From: Gerris lacustris
Lineage: Eukaryota; Arthropoda; Insecta; Hemiptera; Gerridae
Length of the DNA: 64,000 nt
Assembly (NCBI GenBank): GCA_951217055.1
Contig: OX578281.1
Location: 14,540,447-14,604,446 of the forward strand
Direction of reading: 5' to 3'
Shown one piece after another: positions 12,622 through 23,916 of the stretch (position 1 is its first letter; the number at the start of each line of letters is the position of its first letter). The notes below the pieces were generated by a model. The model was not told where the DNA came from and did not search any database. It saw nothing but the letters and a program-made list of their open reading frames with translations. Made by a program: the position numbers and the translations under genes.

Positions 12622-13095
12622 TCTAGATCTTCCGCAGAAGATCGCATCATAGATTTTGTGGAAGTAGATCATAGATATTGTGAATCCATAATAATACTTA
12701 TAAGTCTAGAACTTCTGAAGTAGATCGAATCATAGATTTTGTAGAAGTAGATCATAGATATTGTGAATCCATAATAATACTTATAAGTCTAGATCTTCTG
12801 AAGTAGATCGCATCATAGATTTTTTGGAAGTAGATCACATCATAGATATTGTGAATCCATATTAATACTTATAAGTCTAGATCTTCCGAAGTAGATCGCA
12901 TCATTGATTTTTTGGAAGTAGATCACATCATAGATATTGTGAATCCATATTAATACTTATAAGTCTAGATCTTCCGAAGTAAATCGTATCATAGATTTTT
13001 TGGAAGTAGATCACATCATAGATATTGTGAATCCATATTAATACTTTATAAGTCTAGATCTTCCGAAGTAAATCGTATCATAGATTTTGTGATTC
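12622..13095 (+). repeat. Tandem array, about 5.5 units of 83-89 bp
   Basis: Units start at TCTAGA in 12622, 12705, 12788, 12876, 12964 and 13053. The first two are 83 bp. The next three are 88-89 bp and carry an extra CACAT within the AGTAGATCACATCATAGATA block. Each unit contains CATAGATTTT and ATAGATATTGTGAATCC. The last unit is cut and runs into the foldback at 13107. Similarity between adjacent units is high, so expansion looks recent. Confidence 0.9.
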
Positions 13096-13106
13096 CCCAA
13101 TTAATA

Positions 13107-13537
13107 ACTCGCTTTTACTGGTCAGTGAATTGCCGAATAGCTCAATAGTCGACGTGGGCATTGGCTAGTAAGTAGGGAAGTATTTTTAAAATTAGATTCA
13201 TAAAAATCTTGTATGTAATCTCCTCCGAAAGATCTAGACTTATGAGTATTAATAGAGATTCTCAAAATCTATGATGTGATCTACTTCGGAAGATCTAGAC
13301 TTATAAGAATTAATAGGGATTCACACAAATCTATGATGTGATTTATTCCGAAGTAGATCGCATCATAGATTTTGAGAATCTCTATTAATACTCATAAGTC
13401 TAGATCTTCCGGAGGAGATTACATACGTGATTTTATGAATCTAATTATAAAAATACTTCCCTACTTACTAGCCAATGCCCACCTTGACTATTAAACTATT
13501 CGGCGATTCACTGACCAGTGACCAGTAAAAGCGAGTT
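13107..13537. mobile_element. Foldback element adjoining the tandem array
   Basis: The left end AACTCGCTTTTACTGGTCAG is inverted at the right end, which stops at 13537. The arms run about 160 bp each, through TGGGCATTGGCTAGTAAGTA and its complement. The right end carries a duplicated GACCAGT. The arms contain inverted versions of the 12622-13095 unit (TCTAGATCTTCC, ATCGCATCATAGATTTT), so the tandem array probably arose from this element's own arm. Confidence 0.8.
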
Positions 13538-14624
13538 TGGTAGTTATAAAATAATGATTCGACTCATTGTTATAACATTGTTTCTTCATGTGCATTTATA
13601 AGTCAGATGTTTGTTCATCTGTAAGTTATGTAATATAAATAAGAATTGTGATATTCTTTGTCGGATATTGAATGAGTTGTAATTGTTAGCAATAGTGATT
13701 GCGATGCGGTAGAAAGCTTAATTAATTTTAGTTGAAGGAGGTTGTAGGGTATAAATAAAGCAGCAATAAAAATAAGGGGTTTAAGTTTTATCTCTTGGGT
13801 CGCGGCGTTTTCCGATAACTAGGAAACAGGGTGGGGTAATTTCTACAAGGGATTTCCTGGTAGGTTGGGAGATCTACGAATTAAATCTAATTGCTTCAAA
13901 GTACAGCAAACCCTCTTGAACATCCAAATACCAGTTATTAACAATCCTAATTTGCATTCTGATAATTGTTAGAATAAGTTTAATAAAACTTTATTATTAA
14001 AATCACAAAAAACCTATATTATTGAACTAAACTAGCTCTTTCACACTACGGATGAGAGTGGTAAAATAACTAGATAGCAGTAAAAAATAAAAATAAATAA
14101 TCAATAGAAATTGCTTCTCGAAGCATTAAATATTTCACTTATTACTTAAGTAAATCCAAAACTTTTTTATTTTATTTTACTTTTGTCTAATTCTCAAACT
14201 CCTCAAATTTTATTTCATTATTTCACAGCCGAAAACCACTTGGTTATTATTTCGATTTTGAGATTTTAATGAAATTAAACGTTTCTGCCTGCTTAAGAAA
14301 GCCGACAATAAGGCCGATATTTCTTGGAGCCAAAACGGTTTATTTTAAGGCCGTTTTCTGAAGGAGCTGTCATCCATTACACATGGATAACGTAAGGGGT
14401 TACCATGTGCTTACGTGCTTAATATGTTAAAATGTTGTTAGTTGTTCGTTATTGTTAATGCAGTTACGGTTTACTGTAGATGAGATAGTAGAAGGTGAAA
14501 ATATGTACATACATTTTATTGACACTAATGCTATTGGAAGATCGTGGTCCACTGTAAATGGCGAAATATAGCAATAGGTTTGTCTACGACGATGTCAAAA
14601 GTGTTTACTTATTCTCTTTAAGAC
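13538..14624. other. AT-rich spacer
   Basis: No gene or repeat recognised. The last 8 bp (14617-14624, TTTAAGAC) are the left target duplication of the hAT that follows. Confidence 0.45.
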
Positions 14625-14863
14625 CAGGGTTGGAAAAAACCCGGGTTTTATGGAAAAAGCCCAACCCACCTGGGTTTTTTAATAAAACCCGGGGTTTTCT
14701 GGGTTTTTATGGGTTATTTGGGTTTTTTAAAAAATAGTTATTTTTAACATAGAAAAATGTAACAAATCTTATTAAAATGACAAATTGTGTCAAGCAAACC
14801 CTATAAATAAGCATATAAGTATTAGGTTTTTTCTACGAAATAATAATAATAAAATTAATAATA

Positions 14864-15332
14864 AAAATCGGTCCAAGACAACTCAGACAAACTTTTTCAT
14901 ATACGAGTCCATAATTACTTAGCCCATTTATTAGCTTATATAACTAGATTATTCCCAGGAAAACGGCTTATATCGTTAGATTCGTATTTAAATTGTCCAC
15001 ATTTTAGAATTTCTTAATTAAAATCATCGGAACTGTTTTCGAGAATTTTTTTTTTCACTTTTTTTGGGGGGGGGGGGGGGAATAGCACCCTCAATTTTGG
15101 AGCTAAAATTCATTTCTCGATTTCACCTTGGGGTATGATTTTTCTGAACATGTATGCTAAACTTCGTCAAAATCGGCCCAGTACTTTAGGCTCCAGGCGT
15201 CTGCCCAGACAGACATTTTTTAAAAACTTCTTTTTTGGACTCAGGGTACCTCAAAACGTGTAACACCATCAAAATCTGAAAATCCAATTTTCGTGCCATC
15301 ACAATACTTTCTCTTTATATGAGAAAGTAATA
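14864..15332 (-). mobile_element. Family C element, minus-strand copy
   Basis: It matches the plus-strand copy at 40914-41512 over its length, apart from an insert in that copy. On the minus strand it runs from TACTTTCTCATATAAAGAG, through a CTGTC tract and a motif around AAATCGGCCCAG...ACATGT, to GGACCGATTTTT. A G-run of 14 bp near 15066-15080 is expanded here relative to the other copy. It lies wholly inside hAT element 1. Confidence 0.8.
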
Positions 15333-15385
15333 GTGTGTATTTATTTCAGTGCCTACATTTTATGTACATTACATTGTTATATCTA

Positions 15386-15552
15386 TCTATATTATTATAA
15401 AAGTTTTGTAACAAACAAGTTCAGTGAGAGTGTCAAATTGTAAAAAGTTATGAAAGTTTAAATAATTAAAGATTTCTATAAGGGAAGGTTCATGGCAGCG
15501 GCCGCTTTTCTGGGGTTGACGAGCGAAGCGAGTAGTGGGCGGAGCCCCCTAG
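15386..15552 (+). mobile_element. Short Helitron-like element
   Basis: It begins TCTATATTATTATAAAAG after an A and ends GGCGGAGCCCCCTAG before a T. This gives the canonical Helitron layout (5' TC, GC-rich foldable 3' end, CTAG, insertion between A and T without duplication). At 167 bp it has no coding capacity. Confidence 0.7.
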
Positions 15553-15965
15553 TTTATATTATTTTATTTTAATAATATTAAAGTAGTTTAATTTTTCAGT
15601 ATAATACATATGTATACATTTACATTTTGATATAAATAAAAATTGCTTTTGCCCAAGAATAAAATAGAGAATTTTGGGAATAAACAGGATTGCAGAAGAT
15701 TTAAGCCATACAAAGCTCAAAAATAATTTTTAGTTATCATGGAATTAGGATATACGTGATATTCTGCATATTTTTTAGTCTCACAGCTCTTGCAATCACA
15801 CAAGAATACTTGATATAAAAGAATAAAATATTTTTACTATATATATTTTTTAAAAAACCGGGGAAATTGACATGGTTTTTTTTCCTTTTACCCGGGTGGG
15901 TTTTTTAATATTCCCCACCCAGGTGCCAACCCTGTTTAAGACCCATATATTCTGGTATGGGTATA

Positions 15966-16412
15966 CAGTAGGACTCTGTTAATCTGGAACCCTCGGTTAT
16001 CCGGACGAACCTCCATAGAGGATGAAGCCTTCAACAATAAAAACTATATCATAAATTACTCCCGTGAGATCATTCTTGATGACCTGTGCAAAATGACAAC
16101 TTTGAAAATACTCTGAAAAATATTAATTTAAAGGATGTTGTGTTCAATGTAGCAAACTGTTAGGAACTGATAAGAATGTACATTTGTATGTTCATTCACA
16201 TACATATATGTAATACATATTTCGTTCATACTATAAATTTAATTTATCCATACATGTTAATACAAATACAGTACCTATACATACATTTCTTTATGAAGTG
16301 TTTTACTTTTCTTTTTTTAAAAAAAACAAAACAAAAAACTCGCTAATCCGGAAATCCTATTAATTTGGACGACCCTTTGCCTGACTTCGTCCGGATTAAC
16401 AGGGTCCTACTG
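15966..16412 (+). mobile_element. pogo/Tigger-like MITE (Tc1/mariner superfamily)
   Basis: The left end CAGTAGGACTCTGTTAATC and the right end read inward as CAGTAGGACCCTGTTAATCC form inverted repeats of over 20 bp. Each continues into a second TAATCCGGA or TTATCCGGACGAA block, which is typical of pogo/Tigger termini. A TA dinucleotide precedes the left end (15964-15965). The matching TA on the right is not intact. No transposase frame is present. Confidence 0.8.
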
Positions 16413-16589
16413 TGATAGTAATCCGTGGCATAACAGTGCGTTAAGTGCTTACGCCTACCCATGAGCGTATAAAACTATATGTGTAGTGGATGGACCGGGG
16501 TAGTGTATCGCTCCATTTGCTAAAAATCTGTTCAAACCTTATAATTGACACACGCAACCGGATGGACACTACTTCACTTAAGTAGCTAC

Positions 16590-16700
16590 CTAATTATATG
16601 ACGATGCTGGGTGAATACCGAGCATGGGCCTTTTTGAAGGAGTTGGGCATTGAACCCGAAGCTTTTGCGTGAAAAGCGCAATCGTTAGGAATAAACTACC
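16590..16700 (-). repeat. tRNA-derived SINE, copy S4
   Basis: On the minus strand there is a B-box-like GGTTCAATGCC (plus 16646-16656), with CGCAAAAGCTTCGG just upstream and CCGCGGTAG at the head. A related copy lies at 27150-27262, sharing GATGCTnnGTGAATACC and TTGCGTGAAAAG. Homology may extend to about 16430. Confidence 0.55.
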
Positions 16701-17687
16701 GCGGACTCATAATTATGTTTAGATAGTGTACATATAATTTGTAGTTTTCGTATACTAATAATACTTATTTAATAAATTGTGTAATTTTGTCAGTAGCAAG
16801 TGTGTAGAGAAAAAGAAATTGTATATAAAAAATAAATAAACTTTAGATTGCTCCAATAATAATGCTCATAAAGAGCTTTAATTTAAGCTACTTATAAGCC
16901 CTACTTATTACCCCTTTAGGACTATAAGGCTCTAAGAGGCTGTATAAGCTACTTAATATTTTAAGCTTGCTTAACTAAACGTTAAGCAATCTCTGTTCCT
17001 AGATTCTGCATTTCATAAGCGGAATAGTCCAAAAAGATTTTCCTTAAGATTTATTCATTCAATCACTGCTTTTGCAAGTAATTTATGTTTAAACTTTTAT
17101 CAACGAAGTAAGGGTGTCTATTAATTTGCTGTTCAAGAAAACTTTTTTTGAACAAATTTAAAAATGATTGTCAATAAAAAATAATGTAACCCATATTTAA
17201 AAGTCAATATTAAGTGAATGGAGTAAATTATACGAAGAGCAACAAAGTTAATGGTCTCTACTAAAATTTACTATTGGAATTTGAAGATAAAGAAAAAGAC
17301 AAAATCATTTGTCAACCACAAGTAATCATTGCATACTAACAATGAACAACGAAAGGCCAAAATATCATTAATTTTACTCTTTGTATACAAAGGTTAACTG
17401 ATAAACTAACACTGACCTCATAGACAGGTTCATTAATATACCTTAAGAGAATAAATGTGCAGAGTAGATGATGAAATGGAGAAGTGAATTTTATCAATCT
17501 TTACGCGATTGTGGACCATAAAAAATTTGATAACGATGGTAATTCACAGATCTTATATTTGTATGTAAGTAGGTTTAATAATACAAAATAGGCCAGAATT
17601 GGGTCATCGGTAAAACTGAAGAATATGAGGCGGTTTATAGAAAAGATGGCGGGACCTCACTCTGTTTTTTTTTTTTTTTTTCTTTTT
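16701..17687. other. AT-rich spacer
   Basis: Nothing recognised. A poly-T stretch with one C interruption occupies about 17667-17690, next to the repeat that follows. Confidence 0.4.
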
Positions 17688-18405
17688 TTTTAGGGTCCTT
17701 AGGCAATACCAAGGACCCTTATATTTTCCTGCGTGCGTCTGTCCGTCCGTCCTGTCGCCTGCTCTCACGGCTACACCTTTCGTCCGATCACTTTGAAATT
17801 TGGCATGTATGGCTTGTACCTACCACCTACCCACATATTTTAAAAATATAGCGACCTAAAAAAAATATTTTTCAAAAAAATTAGGGTAAAAAAACTTAAG
17901 GGTTAAATTTTTTTTATTTTTTTTTCGACAGCGGGAGGGGTATCATATGAAAGTGTACGTCGAGCTGATTACAAAAATATATAATTCTTTGGTTATAACT
18001 TTGATAGGGCGAGCGTAGGCAAGTTTGAAGTGGATGTGAAACGTGTCCCCCCCCCCTCTATCTCGCTTATGTGAAGTGCAAAAAATCTGAAAAAATTTCT
18101 GAACATTCTTCGGACAAAAGTAAAGATACCACTTTTTGGAAATTTCGAAAAAAATATTATTTTATTTTTTATTGACAAATTACGTTTTTTTTATAACTAT
18201 GGTCTTTTCGATGTATTTATGTAGTTGTAGTCCGATTCAGTGGCAAAAAAATACTTTATCAGAAGTTAGTTTATGTGTTTTGAGAATATCAGACCCATAG
18301 GATAGTTCAAAGTAAGCTTTTTAGCATTTTAAAAAACACCTTTACGCCTACGGACCCTCGCTGTGTGCTGACTGGCACACACTTGACCTGTTTATTTTTT
18401 TTTTA
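17688..18405 (+). mobile_element. Family I repeat (single copy in window)
   Basis: It starts with a small hairpin, AGGGTCCTT...AAGGACCCT. A GTCTGTCCGTCCGTCC tract follows at about 17740, then GATCACTTTGAAATTTGGCA at about 17787. That is the same tract-plus-motif layout as families A and C. It ends near 18395 after a second hairpin (TGTGTGC/GCACACA). Boundaries are estimates. The minus-strand frame 17993-18178 inside it is not supported as a gene. Confidence 0.5.
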
Positions 18406-19933
18406 CAAAGGGATATAAACTCTCCTATGAACAAATCACACTTATATAATTTCTCAAATGTTTAAACCAAACAAGTGTACTGTTTGACAAATGAATATAA
18501 CCTCTCAAGTGCATAAATTAAGCAAAGTTGTGCCGCCAAGCGATACTCGACTGTAGCATCTCTTTCAGTTTAGCCGGGGTCATCTGTGGGTTGGTTAACT
18601 CTGACAGACCACCTAAATTAATTAAAATTGGTCAATAGTTTTAAAAGTACAATTGTTATTAATCCGAAATTTATAAAGCAGGAAGTAAAAAGATCTGTAT
18701 TAGACTCTACGGATCTTTAAGCTGATTCTCCTTAGTTGCAAAAAATTGTTTGCGATTAAAAACAAAAAAAAACAAAAGGAGAAATGATAAAATAATCATA
18801 AATCAATTTTTGCCCACGAAACCTGAAAATAATAGAAAATACATTATCCTTAACTTAAGAGTATTATTAAAATTTATTGTTATTATTATAAATGCACGAA
18901 GAAAGTGTCACAATCTAGAGATTTAACAAGCACACGATATAATTTGAATAAGATTAATAATAAAACTAATCTTAAAACATAATTTAATTTATTTCATTAA
19001 ATTGTCAGAATAATATGACACAAGTTTTGCAATGGAAAAAATAAAAAGAGTACACTTTAGAGTAATCTTTATATCAAAAATAATTAATTCATTTAAATTC
19101 ACTTAAATTCTATAATTTTTCATCCACTTGGCGGCTCAATTTTAAAAATATATTATAATAATATATACCTTAGGGAGAATTATTATAAAAATATAATATA
19201 TACTATTCTTAATATTCTTCTTGGAAAAGTATTATGATTTATTATGACAAATTATGAAGATAGTCTCATTTCGTTTCTTTGTCTGTTTTATTTTATTTAA
19301 AAAAAAAAAAAAAAAAAAAAAAATTAAAGTGGTGAAAAGAAGGAAATATCTTTAAGTATTTGGTAAGACTCGGAGGTACAAAATAAAATAACCAGAGTTC
19401 TGTCTTTGAATGAAGTCCAAAGAGATTAATGATTGGTGGGCGAGAGTTGCTAGGCCATTACTTGAAGGGAGGAAAAGGGAAATTAATGATCTAGAAGTCC
19501 TGATGTATGCCTTGGACTCAGGCCCTCAGTAAAGGCAACTACAAATCAATTCACAGATAGCCTTAAAAACGATTTGCATTGCTCTATATCCGTCTCATTT
19601 CCATCAGCTACCGGCGGGGGAGGGCGGCAGGGGGGCGGCTTAATATTTCAATGAATATTTCATTCCTTAAAGAGCCATATCAATTAATCTTATTTCCCTA
19701 AAATGAAGTAGGATATCAGAAATAGTTGAGTTGTAAGGCTAATTCAAAATTTTCTTTTTTCCTCTTCTATTTTGAAGTATTAAAATAGAAGATGAATAAT
19801 AGCTTTCTCTTTATCAATTTCTATTCATTAAACAATTTTAAACAAAATAAAAAAAATAAAATTGTTAAAAAAGAGATTAGGTTACACAGCCCCAGGAGGT
19901 AGCGTGTAAAAAAGTGTCTGACTAAAGACACTT
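18406..19933. other. AT-rich spacer
   Basis: A poly-A run of about 24 bp at 19300-19323 and a G-rich patch at 19613-19637 (GGCGGGGGAGGGCGGC) stand out. No gene is seen. Confidence 0.4.
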
Positions 19934-20104
19934 CCCATACACACACGAGTGGTGTATGGGACTGCGAGGATCGGTCATGGTGCCACACGCCAGTGAGACG
20001 CCATACCAGTGTACATTAGGCCATAAGTTAACATAGAGGTGGCACAAACCAGCGCCACGCCACTACCACGTCAGTGCTATACGCCACTCGTGTGTGAATT
20101 GGGC
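19934..20104. mobile_element. 171-bp MITE with about 30-bp inverted ends
   Basis: CCCATACACACACGAGTGG at the left pairs with CCACTCGTGTGTGAATTGGG at the right. The left end also folds on itself (CCCATACAC...GTGTATGGG). Interior motifs GCCACnCGCCA repeat several times. It abuts the family G element at 20105. The superfamily is unknown. Confidence 0.65.
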
Positions 20105-21560
20105 CATACATCAAGCTAGAATTTGCTGTACATGTTAATTTTGTAGTGTTAATGTTAGTTTGTCCTTTGAATGGTTAGTTACTCAAATTTTACTATTCCA
20201 AATCAAAGTGGTAAATTATTAAGGGACAAACTAACATCAACCTGATTTTCGGTCTGCTAACTAATTTTGTTCGCAGGATCATGAAAATGACATTGTCCAC
20301 CACAATTGGCGGGATATGGCGGCTCTCCACCATTTTGTTTTATTAAAACGCCTATTGACAAGCTATGTCCCGCTGACGAACTTCACCGACCACACATTCT
20401 TAAAAGGCACTAAAAAATTAACCCTTAATAACCTAGCGTTGCCATATGGCAACAGCACAACCCCCTCCCTTTATTATTGTCTGGAGAGGTCCAAGTTAAT
20501 ATTGAACATTTTTAATGTTAATATTATGTCAAAAGAAGGACTAAATTGATTTTTCATCATTAGATTTTTTTGTTTGGTGCAACACGTATGCGACAAGACA
20601 GGTTTAAAAAATGGGTTATTCCAAATTTGAGACACGGAAAGAATTTTAATTTTTTTAGTAATTAATTAATTAAATAATGTTATTATTTGTAAGGAAACTA
20701 ATAGAATAAAGAGTGATTAAAAATATAAAATTATTGCAGTTTCACAAAATTTAATTTTTCTGCCCTAAATTGAGCGTCAATTTGAAAGTTGCCATATGGC
20801 AACGCTAGGACATTAGCCTTACAGTTTTTTATCAAGTCGTAATTTTATTCAGTTATATTTATATACAAAGTTTTGATGTTTTTTGCCGAATGTTCATTTT
20901 TTATTGATTATTTTCTAAATATTTCTCAATTAGTCTCTAAATCTTGCAATTATTTTTGTTGAACAAGTATAATTAGTAACAAATAATTGGACTATTCTTT
21001 TAAAAATAATATGTATATAATAATATCTACATTTTTTTATTACAATTGAATAATACATAATATATATATTTAAAGGAAATAACAAATACACATGCATAAA
21101 ACAAAAAATAAAGAAATAATTACATAATTTTACAGATAAACAACATGATACATAATACAAATAACGAAAAAAAATTAAATTTACTTTTTTGTTCTTTTAA
21201 ATAAATTTAGTATTTTTTTTAGTATTATTTGTACTTTATTAACCTAAAATTTATTTTACAAACATTTTGTAAAAGAAATTATTAAAACATTTACTGAGAA
21301 AAAAAAAAAACTGTAGGGCTAATGTCCTAGCGTTGCCATATGGCAACAGCCCAAATTTGGGGTAAGGCGTTTGTTTCACTTTTTTTTAAACATTTTTTAC
21401 ATATTAAGGAACCTCTTAACAGACAAAATCCCCAGAAAAAACTAACAATTCCCCAAAAAAATAATTCGGGCAGTTAAGGGTTAACTTGTACACAAAATTC
21501 TAGCTTGATGTTAGTCACTATTTTGCACGCTATCTCCTAGACTATTACAAGATTAACGTG
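20105..21560 (+). repeat. Family G repeat, copy G1, split by a piggyBac-like insertion
   Basis: The block 20291-20417 (CATTGTCCACC ... TTAAAAGGCAC) plus 21485-21560 (TACACAAAATTC ... TCTCCTAGACTAT) matches the unbroken copy at 39304-39514. ACATCAAGCTAGAATTT at about 20107 is repeated inverted at 21487-21511, giving the family an internal inverted repeat. The break falls exactly at the TTAA of the inserted element, so the unbroken copy acts as an empty site. Confidence 0.7.
20422..21480. mobile_element. piggyBac-like MITE (TTAA target duplication)
   Basis: The element runs CCCTTAA...TTAAGGG and is flanked on both sides by TTAA (20418-20421 and 21481-21484). TTAA targets with CCC/GGG ends are diagnostic of piggyBac-type elements. 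The 16-bp palindrome GTTGCCATATGGCAAC, beside CTAGC or its complement, occurs three times: about 20437-20452 (plus), 20791-20812 (minus) and 21327-21348 (plus). The last two are arms of an inner inverted repeat of about 40 bp. No transposase is present. The AT-rich frame at 20930-21160 is not convincing. Confidence 0.85.
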
Positions 21561-22140
21561 TTATTACATTTATTCAGAATTGGATTAAAGTCTTAATGTG
21601 TTTGTGATGAAGTGATGTTATAAAATCTTAGGAATATTTTATTGTAAATTAAATAATACTGGAAAATATTTGGGCAAGATGGTAAGAGGAAGGTGGACAT
21701 TGAAAAGAGAGCTGAATACTGAATACCTCAATAGCAACTACTAAGGATCAAATGTCCCTGTCATTCTACATCAACCTGATGGAAATATGATAATTTGAGG
21801 ACGAATACCAATTGACTGAATCCAAAGGGCATCTACAAATATTTGCATAACAGGACTAGACAGACACCTGAATAACCCAGAATGACTCTACAGAAACCCG
21901 AGAACATATAGTCAATACAATCTAGGTAATGGAAATTATTAGGTTCTGACACCACTTAATATTTTGTTTAATGACTGATTAAGATGGATGGAGACTACCC
22001 AGTAGTCATGAACTATCACTTTATTGATAAGTACACAAATTACAGAAGTATTAATGACAGCTAATAAAAGAATGTCTTTGGCTAAGAGTATGAGTACCTG
22101 GAAATAGGGAGCCAGCCTATAGACGTGTTGATTAAATTAC
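21561..22140. other. Spacer of mixed composition, nothing recognised
   Basis: Less AT-rich than its neighbours (21660-21950) but every frame is stopped often. No known motif. Confidence 0.4.
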
Positions 22141-22222
22141 TTAACAAGTAAGCTCGGCTATTAGTGGATCATGGGTGGCATAAGGTAGTGGGTTCGATAC
22201 CTCGCCGTGATGCTCTGATAGA
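22141..22222 (+). repeat. tRNA-derived SINE fragment S3
   Basis: B-box GGTTCGATACC at 22191-22201 lies in the context TAGTGGGTTCGATACCTCGC, followed by a GATGCTCTGAT block that matches the SINE at 34805-35102 (GACACTCTGAT). The A-box part is degraded and the 3' part is missing. Confidence 0.6.
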
Positions 22223-22423
22223 AAATGTTAAAAAAATAATAATATAATTATATTCACTATCATAAGTATATAAAAGAAAAAAAAAAAAAATCAGTTAGTG
22301 AATGTAAATTATAAATTATACGGCTAAAGGAGCGACAAGTCCAGTCCACTATAAATATGAATTTAGGCTATTTGGCAGATCCAAGCCGTTCAGCAAATGT
22401 TGCGCTGCGGATTAATATCAATA

Positions 22424-22825
22424 GCTACGCTTACATGGTGTATTGAAAACGATCTGAATACGGCATCTTTTCATGTAAACACGCCGTATTTAATCTAGTT
22501 CAACTTAGGATCGATACACCAAAAGTCTGGGACTGTATCGTATTGAAGTTACATGTCAACACCTTACTGTAGTGAGATCGTATTAGGGCATGCGCAGTTT
22601 CATTTTCTCTCCGGTGTAACCTGACACATCGACCGTATAAAAAATTATAACCTTCTCTCACAGGCATTGTAATCATCACGTGTCAAAATAAGCTGTTATC
22701 TAAAGAAGTCAGAACTTGGTTCCAAATCTTTTCAAAATCAACTCAAAACTGTCATGAAAACGGATATCAGTTGAAAATAGTACCCGTTTTAAGATTGTTT
22801 TCAATACACCATATATAAACGTAGC
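22424..22825. mobile_element. 402-bp MITE with long inverted ends and TA flanks
   Basis: The left end GCTACGCTTACATGGTGTAT pairs with the right end, read inward GCTACGTTTATATATGGTGT. The match continues through TTGAAAACnATCT for about 45 bp. TA flanks both sides, consistent with a Tc1/mariner-type target. No coding capacity. Confidence 0.7.
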
Positions 22826-22852
22826 TAACATTAAGGAAATAGTAAAGACCAT

Positions 22853-23030
22853 TTTACAAGCTTTTATTTAACTTGCAATTGTATGTATGTTCGGATCAAA
22901 TCTTGCGACTGAATTTTAAAGCAGTTATTCTCAACCATTGAATTGAAATGTTGCATACCCGTTTAGTTTGGATGACAATGCAAGGTTAGCTAAGTGACTT
23001 CATTTTAAATCCAATATGGCGGAATAGTTA
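22853..23030 (+). mobile_element. Family M repeat, copy M1
   Basis: ACAAGCTTTTATTTAACTTG followed by CAATTGTATGTATGTTCGG and TCAAATCTTG matches the start of the repeat at 63676-64000. A motif GAATTGAAATGTTGCATACC and an AATATGGCGG block follow. The short GTATGTATGTT tract here is the unexpanded form of the microsatellite in the second copy. Confidence 0.65.
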
Positions 23031-23916
23031 TTTTTTAAGCATGTCCATGATATGAGTATTTTAAAAATATATTATTAATAAAATTATTTAGCTTCTGGTT
23101 TATAAAGCCAGATCCGTTAAAATCTGTTAGTGAAGCACAGAGCTATTATTTAAATTTGCTCTTGAGATTCAGTTCTCTAAGAAATTGAAATTGTTAAATT
23201 ATTAACTCGAGTTAATTCTTTTGTTCCCAGATGTTTATTGTATGATAAGTGTTACGACTAAGTAATGCAAACTGCCGATATAAAATAGCAGCGAGAATGT
23301 CGCGTGAACTGTTTATAGAATAAAGAAAAGAGGTATATTCTACAAAGGTAAGAAGAAATAACAGGGCTGTCATGCTGTCAGTTCCAGTCCGGGAGGAGCT
23401 TCTGCTCTTATATTCCACCGTGTCAGAATTCCTATAGGGTACTTTATATGACGCCTTCAGACAATTCTTAACACTCCTTACTACACCATCTACCTCTCAC
23501 TGTAAATATACATCTCTCTTGACCTTATCCTCTTATATACACGTACAAATTATTATCCAAAGTAAAAATTATATTTATTTTATTTTATATAAAAGTATAT
23601 TGTTATAAAGATTCTAAGCCAGCTAATTTAATAACGGATAACGTTTAATATTTACGAAATGTACCATTTTAATGTATTTTACTCCAACAAAATTTAAATT
23701 ATATTCCTTTGTTCGCTGATTGCCCTTTGTACTAAGTTTATTCTCAATACAATATTTCACTGATTTAGATTGTTTCGAACATTCAAAATGGCCGCAATTT
23801 AGTATTGCTGTGTAGCATTTTCACAACAATTAAATGAATTCACCTCCACGTTTTCATTTGGTTACAAATTGAACTTTAAAAAAAAAAAATATTTGAAACA
23901 TTCAAAATGGCCGCCA
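23031..23916. other. Spacer with a possible LTR-like patch and a direct repeat
   Basis: On the minus strand, 23215-23440 resembles a retrotransposon LTR segment: TGACACGGTGGAATATAAG at one side and a CAATAAACATCTGG poly-A-signal-like end at the other. Without a second LTR this is only suggestive. The phrase ATTCAAAATGGCCGC occurs at about 23781 and 23902. Confidence 0.3.

Larger units (their letters stand above)
14625..15934 (+). mobile_element. hAT element 1 (non-autonomous, nested insertions)
   Basis: Ends CAGGGTTGG and CCAACCCTG are complementary and are flanked by a perfect 8-bp duplication TTTAAGAC (14617-14624 and 15935-15942), the hAT hallmark. Subterminal blocks are rich in CCCGGGTTTT-like sequence on both sides. 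No transposase is present. A family C copy (14864-15332) and a short Helitron (15386-15552) sit inside, so the hAT is older than both. Confidence 0.9.

Noticed and set aside
12622..13095. CRISPR array
   Set aside because: Units are contiguous with no unique spacers, and the context is eukaryotic.
23215..23440. Solo LTR
   Set aside because: LTR-like start and poly-A-signal-like end only. No second copy, no clear TG...CA boundary or target duplication.
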